In this document: piece after piece, positions 40,460 through 50,182 of the stretch
How positions within the stretch are numbered: position 1 is the first letter of the stretch
How the letters are laid out: every line of letters begins with the position of its first letter
NCBI RefSeq assembly: GCF_016925615.1
Contig: NZ_CP070499.1
Coordinates: forward strand, 992,001 to 1,056,000
Direction: 5' to 3'
Source: Natronosporangium hydrolyticum
GTDB taxonomy: Bacteria; Actinomycetota; Actinomycetes; Mycobacteriales; Micromonosporaceae
DNA: 64,000 bases
The notes under the pieces: model-generated
Database searches by the model: none
Seen by the model: only the letters and a program-made list of their open reading frames with translations
What the model was told of the DNA's origin: nothing
Translations under genes and position numbers: made by a program

Positions 40460-40966
40460 ATGGGCAGTAAGCCGGTGGTCGAAGTGCGGCGCAGCCGACG
40501 TCGTCGACGCACCGTGTCCGCATATCGGGACGGCGAGCGAGTGGTCGTGCTCATTCCGGACCGGTTCTCCCGCGCGGAGGAGAGCGAATGGGTCGACCGG
40601 ATGCTCGCCCGGCTCGCGGCCCGGCACGCCGGGGCCGCCCACTCCGACGAAGAGCTGGCGGCCCGGGCTCGGCGGCTGGCCGACCGCTACCTCGCCGAGT
40701 ACGCACTCTCGCCCGCGAGTGTGCGCTGGGTCTCCAATCAGCGCAGCCGTTGGGGCTCCTGCACCCCGGAAGACGGCACGATCCGGATCTCCGAGCGGCT
40801 GCGGGCGATGCCCGAATGGGTCCTCGACTACGTGTTGTTGCACGAGCTGGTGCACCTGATCGTCCCTACGCACGGCAGTTACTTCTGGGCGCTGGTCGGG
40901 CGGTATCCGAAGAGCGAACGCGCCCGCGGCTACCTCGAAGGCATCTCGGCGGCCGCCACCGGCTGA
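40460..40966 (+). CDS. YgjP-like (DUF45) metallopeptidase
   Basis: 168 residues. The zinc motif HELVH at 128-132 plus the third ligand H138 is clear, preceded by NQRSRWGSCTPEDGTIRISE, the DUF45/YgjP signature. The N-terminus is basic (VEVRRSRRRRRTVSAYR). Members are cytoplasmic metalloproteins related to SprT and M48 enzymes; substrates are unknown. In this conserved neighbourhood it stands between the E1-like and DUF2342 genes. Confidence 0.9.
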   Translation: MGSKPVVEVRRSRRRRRTVSAYRDGERVVVLIPDRFSRAEESEWVDRMLARLAARHAGAAHSDEELAARARRLADRYLAEYALSPASVRWVSNQRSRWGSCTPEDGTIRISERLRAMPEWVLDYVLLHELVHLIVPTHGSYFWALVGRYPKSERARGYLEGISAAATG

Positions 40967-41019
40967 TCTTCCGGGAGTGGATGCCACCGGCCGCGCGCCA
41001 TGGGGCGTACCGTGGGGGT

Positions 41020-42234
41020 GTGGCAGACAACCCGTTCGGCTTCGCCATGCCTGGCGGACAACCACCGGACCCGACCGACCCGCAACAGATGCAGCAACTG
41101 CTCGCGCAGTTGCAACAACTGCTCGCCGGCCCCGGCGCCGCCGGCCCGGTGAACTGGGAGCTGGCCCGCCAGGTCGCGGCCAGCCACCTCAACTCCACCG
41201 GCGACCCGGCGGTCCCCGCCACCGAGCGGGAGCAGGTCGTGGAGGCGCTGCGCCTGGCCGACCTGTGGCTGGACCCGACCACGTCGCTGCCCTCCGGCGT
41301 GCGCACCGGCGAGGCCTGGAACCGCAACGAGTGGATCTACCACACGCTCGAGGTGTGGCAGAAGCTCTGTGATCCGGTCGCCTCCCGCATGGTCGGCGCC
41401 ATGAACGACCTGGTGCCACCGGAGGCGCAGGGCAGCCTCGGGCCGATGCAGACCATGGTGAAGGCGCTCGGCGGCGCGCTCTTCGGTGGCCAGCTCGGGC
41501 AGGCGCTCGGGTCGCTCGCGGCGGAGGTGCTCTCCGCCGGCGACATCGGGCTGCCGCTCGGCCCCGCGGGCACGGCGGCGCTGATCCCGGCCAACATCAA
41601 CGCCTACGGCGAAGGTCTCTCCATCGACGCTGAAGAGGTACGCCTCTACGTCGCCCTCCGGGAGGCCGCCCACCAGCGGCTCTTCGGCCATGTGCCGTGG
41701 CTGCGGGCGCATGTGCTCGGCGCGGTCGAGGCGTACGCGGCCGGGATCCGGGTCGACCGGGAGGCGGTCGAGGAGGCGATGAGCCAGTTCGACCCCGCCG
41801 ACCCGGAATCGATGCGACAGCTCCAGGTCGAGGGGATCTTCTCGCCGGACTCCACCCCGGAGCAGACCGCCGCGCTGACCCGGCTGGAGACCGCGCTCGC
41901 CCTGGTGGAGGGTTGGGTCTGCGAGGTGGTCGACGCTGCCGCCACCGACCGGCTGCCCGCCATGGTGCGCCTCTCCGAGGCGTTCCGGCGGCGCCGGGCC
42001 GCCGGTGGCCCGGCGGAGCAGACCTTCGCCGCGCTGGTCGGTCTGGAGCTGCGGCCCCGCCGGCTGCGGGAGGCCGCGACGCTCTGGCGCGCGTTGACCG
42101 AACACCGCGGAGTGGACGGTCGGGACAGTCTGTGGGACCACCCGGATCTGCTCCCCACCGCCGACGACTTCGGCGACCCGGAGGGCTTCGCCAGCCGTTC
42201 GCCCGAGCTGGAGTTCCCGCCGGAGGAGAACTGA
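41020..42234 (+). CDS. DUF2342 zinc-dependent metalloprotease-like protein
   Basis: 404 residues from the GTG at 41020; an upstream in-frame ATG at 40981 is possible. The N-terminal about 40 residues are Gln/Pro-rich, then the family core follows: VNWELARQVAASHLNSTGDP, WIYHTLEVWQKLCDP, and LREAAHQRLFGHVPWLRAHV, which carries the putative zinc ligands in this variant motif (no classical HEXXH). The C-terminus is acidic. It corresponds to Rv3195-type proteins. Enzymatic activity has not been shown for the family as far as I know. Confidence 0.85.
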   Translation: MADNPFGFAMPGGQPPDPTDPQQMQQLLAQLQQLLAGPGAAGPVNWELARQVAASHLNSTGDPAVPATEREQVVEALRLADLWLDPTTSLPSGVRTGEAWNRNEWIYHTLEVWQKLCDPVASRMVGAMNDLVPPEAQGSLGPMQTMVKALGGALFGGQLGQALGSLAAEVLSAGDIGLPLGPAGTAALIPANINAYGEGLSIDAEEVRLYVALREAAHQRLFGHVPWLRAHVLGAVEAYAAGIRVDREAVEEAMSQFDPADPESMRQLQVEGIFSPDSTPEQTAALTRLETALALVEGWVCEVVDAAATDRLPAMVRLSEAFRRRRAAGGPAEQTFAALVGLELRPRRLREAATLWRALTEHRGVDGRDSLWDHPDLLPTADDFGDPEGFASRSPELEFPPEEN

Positions 42235-42299
42235 CCCGTCGCACCAACCACGTCGCGGCACCGGCGGGCTAGTGGTCTGCTCCCGATAGGCTGGCGGGT

Positions 42300-43319
42300 A
42301 TGCAACGTCGCGGGATCACGGTGTTGGTTGGCGCCCTCATCGTCATGGTGCTCAGCTTCGGGGTGATGCTCGCCCCGGTGCCGTACGTGGTGCTCCAACC
42401 CGGTCCGACCTGGAACACCCTGGGCGAGGGGGCCGAGGGTGGTCAGGTCATCGAGATCGACGGCGCCGACACCGCCGACTCCGCCGGCGAGCTGCACCTC
42501 ACCACCGTCTCGGTGCAGCCGGAGGTCAGCCTGCTCACCGCCCTCGGTGCCTGGCTCGACGGCGAAGAGGCGGTGGTTCCCGAAGAGCTCGTCTACCCGC
42601 CGGACCAGACCCGGGAGCAGGTCGAGCAACGCAACGCCGAACAGTTCTCGCGGTCGCAGACCAGCGCCGAAGCGGCTGCGTTGTCGCACCTCGGCTACCC
42701 CACGCAGGTCGCGGTGATGGGGGTGGTCGAGGGGGCGCCCGCCGACGGGGTGCTCGAGGCCGGCGACGTGATCACCGAGGTGGACGGGGTGGCGATCAGC
42801 GAGGCGAGCCAGTTGCAGGAGCAGGTGGCGGCCGGCGAGGCCGGGAGCACGCTGCGGGTGGAGTATCTCCGCGACGGTGAGCCCGGGTCCGCCGAGCTGA
42901 CCACCGAGGGTGCCGACGACGGCACCCCCCGGATCGGGGTGGAGATCACCCACGAGTTCGATGTCCCGTTCGAGCTGAGCATCCAGCTGGACCGGATCGG
43001 TGGTCCCAGCGCCGGGTTGATGTTCGCGCTCGGCATAATCGACAAGCTTCAGGACGAAGACCTCACCGGCGGCGAAACCATCGCGGGCACCGGGTCCATT
43101 GACGAGCTGGGGCAGGTGGGTGCGATCGGGGGCATTCCGCAGAAGCTGGTCGCCGCGCGAGAGCTGGGCGCCAGCGCGTTCCTGGTCCCCTCGGCGAACT
43201 GCGCGGAGGCGTTGGCCAACCCACAACCAGGCCTAACCCTGGTACGCGTCGACACGCTGGATGATGCCCTGACCGCGCTCGCGGACCTCCGAGCAGACCG
43301 GGAGCCGGTCGCCTGTTAG
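42300..43319 (+). CDS. PDZ-containing Lon-like serine protease (YlbL-type)
   Basis: 339 residues. One N-terminal TM segment lies at 6-28, a PDZ domain at about 120-215 (ADGVLEAGDVITEVDGVAIS), and a Lon proteolytic domain at the C-terminus with the dyad S237 (GGPSAGLMF) and K282 (GGIPQKLVAA). The catalytic domain is predicted outside the membrane, and the protease would be ATP-independent. It matches Rv3194c. It is followed after about 55 bases by the UPF0182 gene in the same orientation. Confidence 0.93.
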   Translation: MQRRGITVLVGALIVMVLSFGVMLAPVPYVVLQPGPTWNTLGEGAEGGQVIEIDGADTADSAGELHLTTVSVQPEVSLLTALGAWLDGEEAVVPEELVYPPDQTREQVEQRNAEQFSRSQTSAEAAALSHLGYPTQVAVMGVVEGAPADGVLEAGDVITEVDGVAISEASQLQEQVAAGEAGSTLRVEYLRDGEPGSAELTTEGADDGTPRIGVEITHEFDVPFELSIQLDRIGGPSAGLMFALGIIDKLQDEDLTGGETIAGTGSIDELGQVGAIGGIPQKLVAARELGASAFLVPSANCAEALANPQPGLTLVRVDTLDDALTALADLRADREPVAC

Positions 43320-43374
43320 GCGCAGGTACCCTGTGGGTTACCCCTAACAGATAGCGACAGTTTCGGAGCTGGTC

Positions 43375-46347
43375 TTGGTCGTACGGGAGGGTCGCCCGCT
43401 GCCCGGTCTCAGCCGGCGCGCGAAGGCGACTATCGGCGTGGTCACCGGCGTGATCGTGTTGTTCATGCTGCTCGGCACCATCGTTGATCTGTGGACGGAC
43501 ATCCTCTGGTATCGAGAGGTCGAGTTCACCCAGGTCTTCACCGGCGTGCTGTTCGCCCGGGCCGGGTTGTTCGCGGCCTTCGGTGTCGGCATGGCGCTGA
43601 TCGTGGCGCTCAATCTATGGCTCGCCTTCCGGCTCCGGCCGCTACTGCGGCCACACTCGCCGGAGCAGGCTTCGCTCGAGCGGTACCGGATGCTGCTCAC
43701 CCCCCGGATCGGGCTCTGGATCGCCCTGGTCGGTGGCGTGGTGGGGCTGTTCGCCGGACTCACCGCGCAGGGCCGCTGGCCGGACTGGATGCTGTTCCGG
43801 CACGGCGGCGAGTTCAACTGGAGCGACCCGCAGCTCGGCGTGAATGCCGGCTTCTACGTCTTCCAATACCCCTTCATCCGGTTCCTGCTGGGGGTCGGCT
43901 TCGCCGTGGTGGTGCTGTCGCTGATCGGCGCCCTGGCGATGTATTACCTGTACGGCGCGGTGCGGCTGCAGGGCGTCGGTGACCGGATCACCACCGCCGC
44001 GCGCGCTCACCTGTCGATCCTGGTCGCGTCGTTCATCGGGCTGAAGGCGGTCGCCTACTGGCTGGACCGGCGCAGCCTGATGCTGGAGTACAACGAACCC
44101 ATCGGGTTGTACGGCGCCGGGTCATCCGGCGTCAACGCGATGCTCGGCGCCAAAGAGATGCTGATGTGGATCGCCATCATCGTGGCGGTCGCGGTGCTGG
44201 TCTTCGCCAACGCGGTCTTCCGCAACCTCACCTACCCGGGCGCGTCGCTGGCGCTGCTGGTGCTGGCCGCGGTCGTGATCGGCGGCATCTACCCGTGGGG
44301 GGTGCAGACCTTCGACGTCAACCCCACCCTCCGGGACAAAGAAGAGCCGTACATCGAGCGCAGCATCGAGGCCACCCGGTACGCCTTCGGTCTCGACAAC
44401 ACCGAGATGACCCCGTATCCGGGCACCAACGAGACCCCGCCCGAGGAGATGGCCGACGACGAGACGTTGCGCTCCGCCATCCGGCTGCTCGACCCGGAGA
44501 TCCTTCCGCAGACCTACACCCAGCTGCAGCAGGTGCGTGGGTTCTACGGCTTCGGCGAGAAGCTGGACGTGGTCCGCTACAACGACGCCGACGGCGAAGG
44601 GGTGACCGACTATGTGGTCGGGCTCCGGCAGATCTCCGATGACGGGCTCACCGACCAGCAGCGGCAGTGGCAGAACCGGCACAGCTACTACAGCCACGGG
44701 TACGGCATGGTGGCCGCACCGGCCGCCGAGATCGTCTGTAACGGTCGTCCGTTCTTCGTCTCCGGCTTCCTCGGCACGGCCGATGAGGAGGCCGCCGAGC
44801 AGGTGATCGACGGTGATCGGTGCCGCCGCTTCTCCGACCTGCCGGAGCTGAGCGCGGACCAGCCGCGGGTCTACTACGGCGACGAGATGAACGACTACGT
44901 CGTGGTCGGTGGCCGGGACGAGTTCGACCGCCCCACCGCCACCGGCGACGACACGTACGTTTACACCGGCGACGGCGGTGTCGACGTCGGCAGCTTCGGT
45001 CGCAAGCTGCTCTACGCGATCCACTTCCGGGAGACCAACTTCATCCTCTCCGAAGTGGTCAACCCCGAGTCCCGGGTGCTTTACGACCGGGAGCCGCGGA
45101 CCCGGGTGGAGAAGGTCGCACCGTTCCTCACCGTCGACGGCGACCCGTACCCGGTGGTGGTCGACGGCCGGATCGTGTGGATCGTCGACGCCTACACCAC
45201 CGCCGAGACCTTCCCCTACTCGCAGCGGATCAACCTCCAGCAGGAGACGACCGACGCGCAGGTCGGGGAGGGCACCGTGGCGCAGCTGGCGCAGGAGGAC
45301 GTCAGCTACATGCGCAACGCGGTGAAGGCGACCGTCGACGCCTACGACGGCACCGTCACCCTGTACGAGTTCGACGAAGAGGACCCGGTGCTCGACGCCT
45401 GGAACTCGGCGTTCGGCGGCGACCTGGTGGTGCCGAAGGCGGAGACTCCGCCGGAGCTGATGGAGCACTTCCGGTACCCGCAGGACATGTTCAAGGTGCA
45501 GCGGAACCTGTTGCAGCGGTTCTACGTCGAGAACCCGGGTGAGTTCTTCGCCGGCACCGACTTCTGGGAGGTGCCGAACACTCCGGCCAACCCGGACTCG
45601 CCGTTCGTGCAGCCGCCGTACTACCTGCTCACCCAGTTCCCGGGGCAGGACGAACCGACCTTCCAGCTCACCTCGGCGGTGAGCCCGGTCGACCGGCTCA
45701 ACCTGGCGGCGGTGATCTCGGGCGCCTACAACGACGGCGAGTTGCAGCTGGAGGCGTGGCAGCTGCCGGACGACACCCGGATCCCCGGGCCGGTGCAGGT
45801 CCACCAGGACATGACCAACGCGGCCCACATCCGAGAACGGATCACGCTGTTGGAGGGCTCCGCCCGGGTTACCTACGGCAACCTGCTGTCGTTGCCGTAC
45901 GAGGACGGCATGCTCTACATCGAGCCGGTCTACGTGCAGACCACCGCGGCCGAGGCGTTCCCGCTGATGCAGCTGGTGCTGATGAGCTACGGCGAGTACG
46001 TCACGCTCTCCTCCTCGGTCGAGGAGGGGCTGGAGGATCTGGTCGAGCAGGGTCGGGGCCAGGCGCCGACGCTGCCGGACGACGAGGATCTGCCGTTGCC
46101 GGAGGATGAGGCGCCACCGGAGCAGCAGGCCCCGCCGACCGATCCGCCGGCCCAGGAGCCGCCGCCGGACGACGCTCAGCCGCCGGCCGACCTGGAGGAG
46201 GCGCAGGCCCGGATGGAGGCCGCCGAAGAGGAGCTGGTCGACGCGTACCAGTCCGGCGACCTCAACCGGCTCGCCACCGCCTTGGAGGAGTGGTCGGAGG
46301 CTCGCGATGAGCTGCAGCAGGCCGAGGGGCAGGCCGGCGAGGATTAG
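43375..46347 (+). CDS. UPF0182 family integral membrane protein
   Basis: 990 residues from a TTG start with GGAGCT upstream. Seven TM helices occupy about 1-310 (first GVVTGVIVLFMLLGTIVDLW). A very long extracytoplasmic domain follows, and an acidic, Pro-rich coiled tail closes it (EDEAPPEQQAPPTDPPAQEP, then LEEAQARMEAAEEELVDAYQ). The family, Rv3193c in M. tuberculosis, has no established function. The motif VEFTQVFTGVLFARAGLFAA and PYLLTQFPGQDEPTFQLTS are family-typical. A strong hairpin follows. Confidence 0.93.
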   Translation: MVVREGRPLPGLSRRAKATIGVVTGVIVLFMLLGTIVDLWTDILWYREVEFTQVFTGVLFARAGLFAAFGVGMALIVALNLWLAFRLRPLLRPHSPEQASLERYRMLLTPRIGLWIALVGGVVGLFAGLTAQGRWPDWMLFRHGGEFNWSDPQLGVNAGFYVFQYPFIRFLLGVGFAVVVLSLIGALAMYYLYGAVRLQGVGDRITTAARAHLSILVASFIGLKAVAYWLDRRSLMLEYNEPIGLYGAGSSGVNAMLGAKEMLMWIAIIVAVAVLVFANAVFRNLTYPGASLALLVLAAVVIGGIYPWGVQTFDVNPTLRDKEEPYIERSIEATRYAFGLDNTEMTPYPGTNETPPEEMADDETLRSAIRLLDPEILPQTYTQLQQVRGFYGFGEKLDVVRYNDADGEGVTDYVVGLRQISDDGLTDQQRQWQNRHSYYSHGYGMVAAPAAEIVCNGRPFFVSGFLGTADEEAAEQVIDGDRCRRFSDLPELSADQPRVYYGDEMNDYVVVGGRDEFDRPTATGDDTYVYTGDGGVDVGSFGRKLLYAIHFRETNFILSEVVNPESRVLYDREPRTRVEKVAPFLTVDGDPYPVVVDGRIVWIVDAYTTAETFPYSQRINLQQETTDAQVGEGTVAQLAQEDVSYMRNAVKATVDAYDGTVTLYEFDEEDPVLDAWNSAFGGDLVVPKAETPPELMEHFRYPQDMFKVQRNLLQRFYVENPGEFFAGTDFWEVPNTPANPDSPFVQPPYYLLTQFPGQDEPTFQLTSAVSPVDRLNLAAVISGAYNDGELQLEAWQLPDDTRIPGPVQVHQDMTNAAHIRERITLLEGSARVTYGNLLSLPYEDGMLYIEPVYVQTTAAEAFPLMQLVLMSYGEYVTLSSSVEEGLEDLVEQGRGQAPTLPDDEDLPLPEDEAPPEQQAPPTDPPAQEPPPDDAQPPADLEEAQARMEAAEEELVDAYQSGDLNRLATALEEWSEARDELQQAEGQAGED

Positions 46348-46372
46348 CCGGTCGGTCTGACCCGATGAGCAC

Positions 46373-46412
46373 ACCGGTGGGGGTGGCGGCGTTGGCCGCC
46401 ACCCCCACCGGT
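46373..46412. terminator. Perfect 18-bp bidirectional hairpin
   Basis: Arms 46373-46390 and 46395-46412 around a GTTG loop, between the convergent UPF0182 and permease genes. Confidence 0.88.
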
Positions 46413-46420
46413 ATCTAGCG

Positions 46421-47248
46421 CTACTTGTCCCGGGGAAGCGAGAGCCCGCTCATGAGTGATCGCTGGAGCACCAGGAAGACCACGATCGGCGGGATCGAGG
46501 CGATCAGCGCCCCGAGCATCATCGGGCCGTAGAGCTGACCCTGTCCGGCCTGCTGCAACGTCGCCAAACCAACCTGAACCACCTGGTCACGTTGGTCCGA
46601 GACGAGTAGTAGCGGCCACAGGTACATGTTCCAGCCGTACAGGAACTGGATCACCGTCAACGCGCCGATGACGTTCCAGGAGAGCGGGACCAGCACGCGC
46701 CACAGGAACTGCAGCGGGCTGGCCCCGTCGAGCTGCGCTGCCTCGGCCAGGTTCGCCGGCAGGCTGGCGAAGTGTTGCCGGAACAGGAACGCTCCGGTCG
46801 CCGAGGCGAGGAAGGGCACGGTCAACCCAGCGAGCGAGTCTGCCCACCCCAGCCCGGAGACGATCCGAAACAGCGCCAGGATCGAGATCTCCGTCGGCAT
46901 CATCAACGTGACGAGGACGAAGAAGAACAGCAGCCACCGCCCGGGGAACCGGAAGTAGACGAACGCCAGGCCCGCCAGCAGGGCGGTGACGGTCTTTCCG
47001 AGGGCGATCGTCAACGACATCACTGTGGAGTTCAGCATGAACTGGCCCAGGCTCCGGTTGTGCCAGACGATCTCAAAGTTCCGGGCCAGCGAATCACCTG
47101 GCCAGAGCTGGAAATTGACCAGCTGGGCGTTGTTCTGGGTCGCCGCCAGCATCGCGTAGAGCACCGGCGCGCAGAGCACCGCGCAGGTTACCCACAGGAG
47201 TAGGTGGAGATGCAGCGTGCGGCGCGGCCGCCGACCAGAGACGAGCAT
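46421..47248 (-). CDS. ABC transporter permease, sugar/glycerol-phosphate type (MalG/UgpE-like)
   Basis: 275 residues, six TM segments, with the EAA loop EAAQLDGASPLQFLWRVLVP that docks the ATPase. It is the second permease of a minus-strand binding protein-permease-permease operon. No ATPase gene is present in the operon, so it probably shares a multitask MsiK/UgpC-type ATPase encoded elsewhere. The start at 47248 lies ten bases after the preceding permease stop. Confidence 0.92.
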   Translation of the reverse strand: MLVSGRRPRRTLHLHLLLWVTCAVLCAPVLYAMLAATQNNAQLVNFQLWPGDSLARNFEIVWHNRSLGQFMLNSTVMSLTIALGKTVTALLAGLAFVYFRFPGRWLLFFFVLVTLMMPTEISILALFRIVSGLGWADSLAGLTVPFLASATGAFLFRQHFASLPANLAEAAQLDGASPLQFLWRVLVPLSWNVIGALTVIQFLYGWNMYLWPLLLVSDQRDQVVQVGLATLQQAGQGQLYGPMMLGALIASIPPIVVFLVLQRSLMSGLSLPRDK

Positions 47249-47258
47249 CGGATCCTTT

Positions 47259-48638
47259 CTAGTTGCTGTAGCTGACCCGGCGGCCGGTCGACCGGAACTG
47301 CCAGGCGGTCACCGCCAACACCATCGCGAACAACACCATCGACCGCGCCGCCCCGTCGCCGAACGATCCCTGGACCTGCGCCACCTGCACGATCGAGGTC
47401 ATCGCATCGGTGGTGGCCCCCGACGGGCCGCCCCGGGTGAGGTAGTTGATGGTGCCGAATACCTCGAAGAAGGCGTACGTCACATTGGTCACCACCAGGA
47501 AGAAGGTGATCGGACTGAGCGCGGGCACCACGAACCAGCGGAATCGCTGCCAGGCGTTCGCCCCGTCCAAGTGCGCGGCCTCCAACATCTCGGATGAGAC
47601 GTTCTGCAGCCCGGCGATGTAGAAGAGGATGGTGAAGCCGAGCGTCTTCCAGACGCTGGCGAGAATCACCACCGCCCGCGCCAACGATGGGTCGGTGCGG
47701 TAGTTCGGCAGCTGCCACGGGGTGAGGGTCTCCACCACCTGCCCGGCGATACCCGAGAGCGGATCGAAGATGACGAAGAAGAGGATGCCGGCGATCGGCG
47801 GGCTGATCGCGTACGGCCAGATCAGCAGGGTGCGGTAGATCCCGCGACCGCGTACCGGCTGGGAGAGCAGCACCGCGATGGCGAGGCCCACGGCTAGGCC
47901 GATCACCACCGTGCCCGAGGTGAGAATCATGGTGGTGACGAAGACGCTGCGGTACGCCGGTCCGAACAGCGCGGTGGCTGCCGCCAGGACGGTGGCGATC
48001 GTCAGCCAGCCGCGTACCCGCGGCAGCGCGCCGCTGCCGGGCCACTCGGCACCACCCCGGGTGACGAACCCGAGCAGCAGCGCCACCCCGAGCAGCAGCG
48101 CCGGCAGCAGCAGCCACCACTCCAAGGTGGGCCCCAGCAACCGGGTGTAGTTGTCGACACAGGCGAACGGTTGCCGCGGCGCGCCGAGCCGGACCGTGTG
48201 GGTCGACATTCGCAGCGTCTCAAGTAGCGGCCAGTAGAGGAAGAGCGCGAGGATGGCCAACGTCGGCAGCAGCAGCCCGAGCGGGAGCCACGCGGCGGTG
48301 CGGAAGGTGCCACTGCGGTCGCCCTGGTCGAGCCGCGAGACTCCGCCCGGGACAGCTAGCGCCCGCCCCAGCCAGACCGCGGCGGCGATCGCCACCCCTG
48401 CCCCGGCGGCGAAAGCGACCACCCCCACCGCGTAGTCGAGCGCGGTGCGACCAGGTTCGAAGGTGCAGGCACGCAGCGGCACCATGGTCAGCAGCGGGCC
48501 TGCCGCCCCCGCCCCACCGACGATCAGCGCCCCTCGGTAGCCGGGCAGCCCGGCGAATCGCCAGGCCGCCCGGCCGATCATGGCGCCGGCGACCGCCGCG
48601 ACCGCGAAGAGCGGCAGCAGCACAGGATAGACCGGCAA
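47259..48638 (-). CDS. ABC transporter permease, sugar/glycerol-phosphate type (MalF/UgpA-like)
   Basis: 459 residues, longer than the usual 300: extra TM helices fill the first 220 residues (MPVYPVLLPLFAVAAVAGAM ... VGVVAFAAGAGVAIAAAVWL). The conserved permease core has EAAHLDGANAWQRFRWFVVP as the EAA loop, and YAISPPIAGILFFVIFDPLS. A loop with a Cys (RQPFACVDNYTRLLGP) lies outside the membrane. It pairs with the next permease. The start is nine bases after the binding-protein stop. Confidence 0.9.
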   Translation of the reverse strand: MPVYPVLLPLFAVAAVAGAMIGRAAWRFAGLPGYRGALIVGGAGAAGPLLTMVPLRACTFEPGRTALDYAVGVVAFAAGAGVAIAAAVWLGRALAVPGGVSRLDQGDRSGTFRTAAWLPLGLLLPTLAILALFLYWPLLETLRMSTHTVRLGAPRQPFACVDNYTRLLGPTLEWWLLLPALLLGVALLLGFVTRGGAEWPGSGALPRVRGWLTIATVLAAATALFGPAYRSVFVTTMILTSGTVVIGLAVGLAIAVLLSQPVRGRGIYRTLLIWPYAISPPIAGILFFVIFDPLSGIAGQVVETLTPWQLPNYRTDPSLARAVVILASVWKTLGFTILFYIAGLQNVSSEMLEAAHLDGANAWQRFRWFVVPALSPITFFLVVTNVTYAFFEVFGTINYLTRGGPSGATTDAMTSIVQVAQVQGSFGDGAARSMVLFAMVLAVTAWQFRSTGRRVSYSN

Positions 48639-48647
48639 CGGAGCAGG

Positions 48648-50036
48648 TCAGCCGACGTAGAGGGAGTTGTACTCGTCGAGCAGCGCCTGCGCTTCCTCGG
48701 TCGCCTCGGCGAACCGGGACCGCGGGTCAGCGCCGGAGACCAGCACATCCTCCATGGCCAGGGTCATCACATCCCGGATGCCGACGAAGGCTCCGAGTAG
48801 CGCCCCCTGTGCGGCGGGCGAGCCGTCGGCCGCCGCCAGTTGTTCGTTCGCCACCCGGTGGTACGGATTCTCCTCGAACCAGCCCTCGTCGTCGAGCAGC
48901 GCTACCGCCGATTCGGTGATCGGGATGTAGCCGGTGGTCCGGTGCCAGTCGGCGGCGTTCTCGGGGTTGTTCAGGAACTGGAGGAACGCCAGCGCGCCGT
49001 CTTCGGTGACCTCGTCCAGGCCAGCTATCAGCCACAGCGTCGCCCCGCCGATCAGGTTGCCGGCGTACGGGACGTCGTGGTTGTAGGGCATCGGGGCCAC
49101 CTCCACCGGGAAACCGGCGTCGGTGCCGTCCTGCACCACGGCGGTGGCGTCGCCTGAGGAGGTGAGCAGGAACGCGACCTGTTCGGCGGCGAAGGCATTC
49201 TTGGTCCCGTCCCAATCCCGCTGGGTGCCGGTGTAGACATAGTGGTCGTTCTCGGCCAGCTCAGCCCACCACTCGACCCAGGAGAGCATCTCCGGCGAGT
49301 CCAGCTGCACCTGCTCCGCCCGGTCGGCCCGGCCGTTGTCGTTGCCGGCGAGCAGGCCGCCCTGCTGGGCGATCGACTGTTCGAAGAACCAGCCGTGGTT
49401 GGGCCAGGTGATGCAGTGCGTGGGGGGCTCATCGAGGTCGGCGAGCGATTCGCACGCCGCCTCGATCTCCGCCCAGGTTGCGGGCACCTCGGCCACGCCC
49501 GCCGCGTCGAGCAGGTCACCGTTGGCGTAGAGCAGGGTGGAGGAGGTGTTCCACGGCATGGAGCTGAATTCGCCGTCGGTGGTGTAGTAGTCGCGGGCGG
49601 CGGCGACCACGTCGTCGAGCACCACCGGCTCGCCGAGCACCTCGGTTCGCCCGGCCAGGGCGCCCTCCACCGAGGCGAACAACGGGTCGCCGCTGGGCGC
49701 CACCGCGTCCCGCGCCTCCTGGGTCGCGACCTCGAAGTACTGCACCACGGCGGGCGGGTCACCCTGCCCGGCGGCGAGCGTGGTCGCTTGGAAGAGCGCC
49801 TCGTAGCTGTCGTACCCCTGCACGTTGACCTGATAGTCGGCGTGCGCTGCGCTGAACTCGTCGGCTCGTTCCTGGGTCCAGTCCAGCCGGTAGTCGGTGA
49901 ATCCGATCCAGACGTCTACCTCGGTGACGCCGTCTCCGAGGTCGCCGTTGTCCCCGCCGCAGGCGGCTACCAGCACTCCGACCGCCAGCGCGACCGCCAG
50001 CGTCCTCGGTGAGCGCGACCGTTCCGATCGGCGCAT
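48648..50036 (-). CDS. Extracellular sugar-type solute-binding lipoprotein (UgpB-like)
   Basis: 462 residues from the ATG at 50036, with GGGAGGG upstream; longer frames are not supported. The lipoprotein signal ends LVAAC with the lipid Cys at 26. The mature protein has family-1 binding-protein features: VDVWIGFTDYRLDWTQERAD, EALFQATTLAAGQGDPPAVV, MPWNTSSTLLYANGDLLDAA, and YIPITESAV. UgpB-type proteins bind glycerol-3-phosphate or its diesters, but the ligand here is not certain. It is the first gene of the importer operon. Confidence 0.92.
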   Translation of the reverse strand: MRRSERSRSPRTLAVALAVGVLVAACGGDNGDLGDGVTEVDVWIGFTDYRLDWTQERADEFSAAHADYQVNVQGYDSYEALFQATTLAAGQGDPPAVVQYFEVATQEARDAVAPSGDPLFASVEGALAGRTEVLGEPVVLDDVVAAARDYYTTDGEFSSMPWNTSSTLLYANGDLLDAAGVAEVPATWAEIEAACESLADLDEPPTHCITWPNHGWFFEQSIAQQGGLLAGNDNGRADRAEQVQLDSPEMLSWVEWWAELAENDHYVYTGTQRDWDGTKNAFAAEQVAFLLTSSGDATAVVQDGTDAGFPVEVAPMPYNHDVPYAGNLIGGATLWLIAGLDEVTEDGALAFLQFLNNPENAADWHRTTGYIPITESAVALLDDEGWFEENPYHRVANEQLAAADGSPAAQGALLGAFVGIRDVMTLAMEDVLVSGADPRSRFAEATEEAQALLDEYNSLYVG

Positions 50037-50182
50037 CCGTCCCTCCCCGGTTGGCTTGGCCCGCGCGGGTCGCGGACCACTGCCGCCATGGGACCGTGCC
50101 GGGCAGACACGCCATCGACGGATGCCCCAACCATCGGTTGCCGGAGATTGAACTTGTCGGGCCGGTCGGGTCGGCTGCCCGG

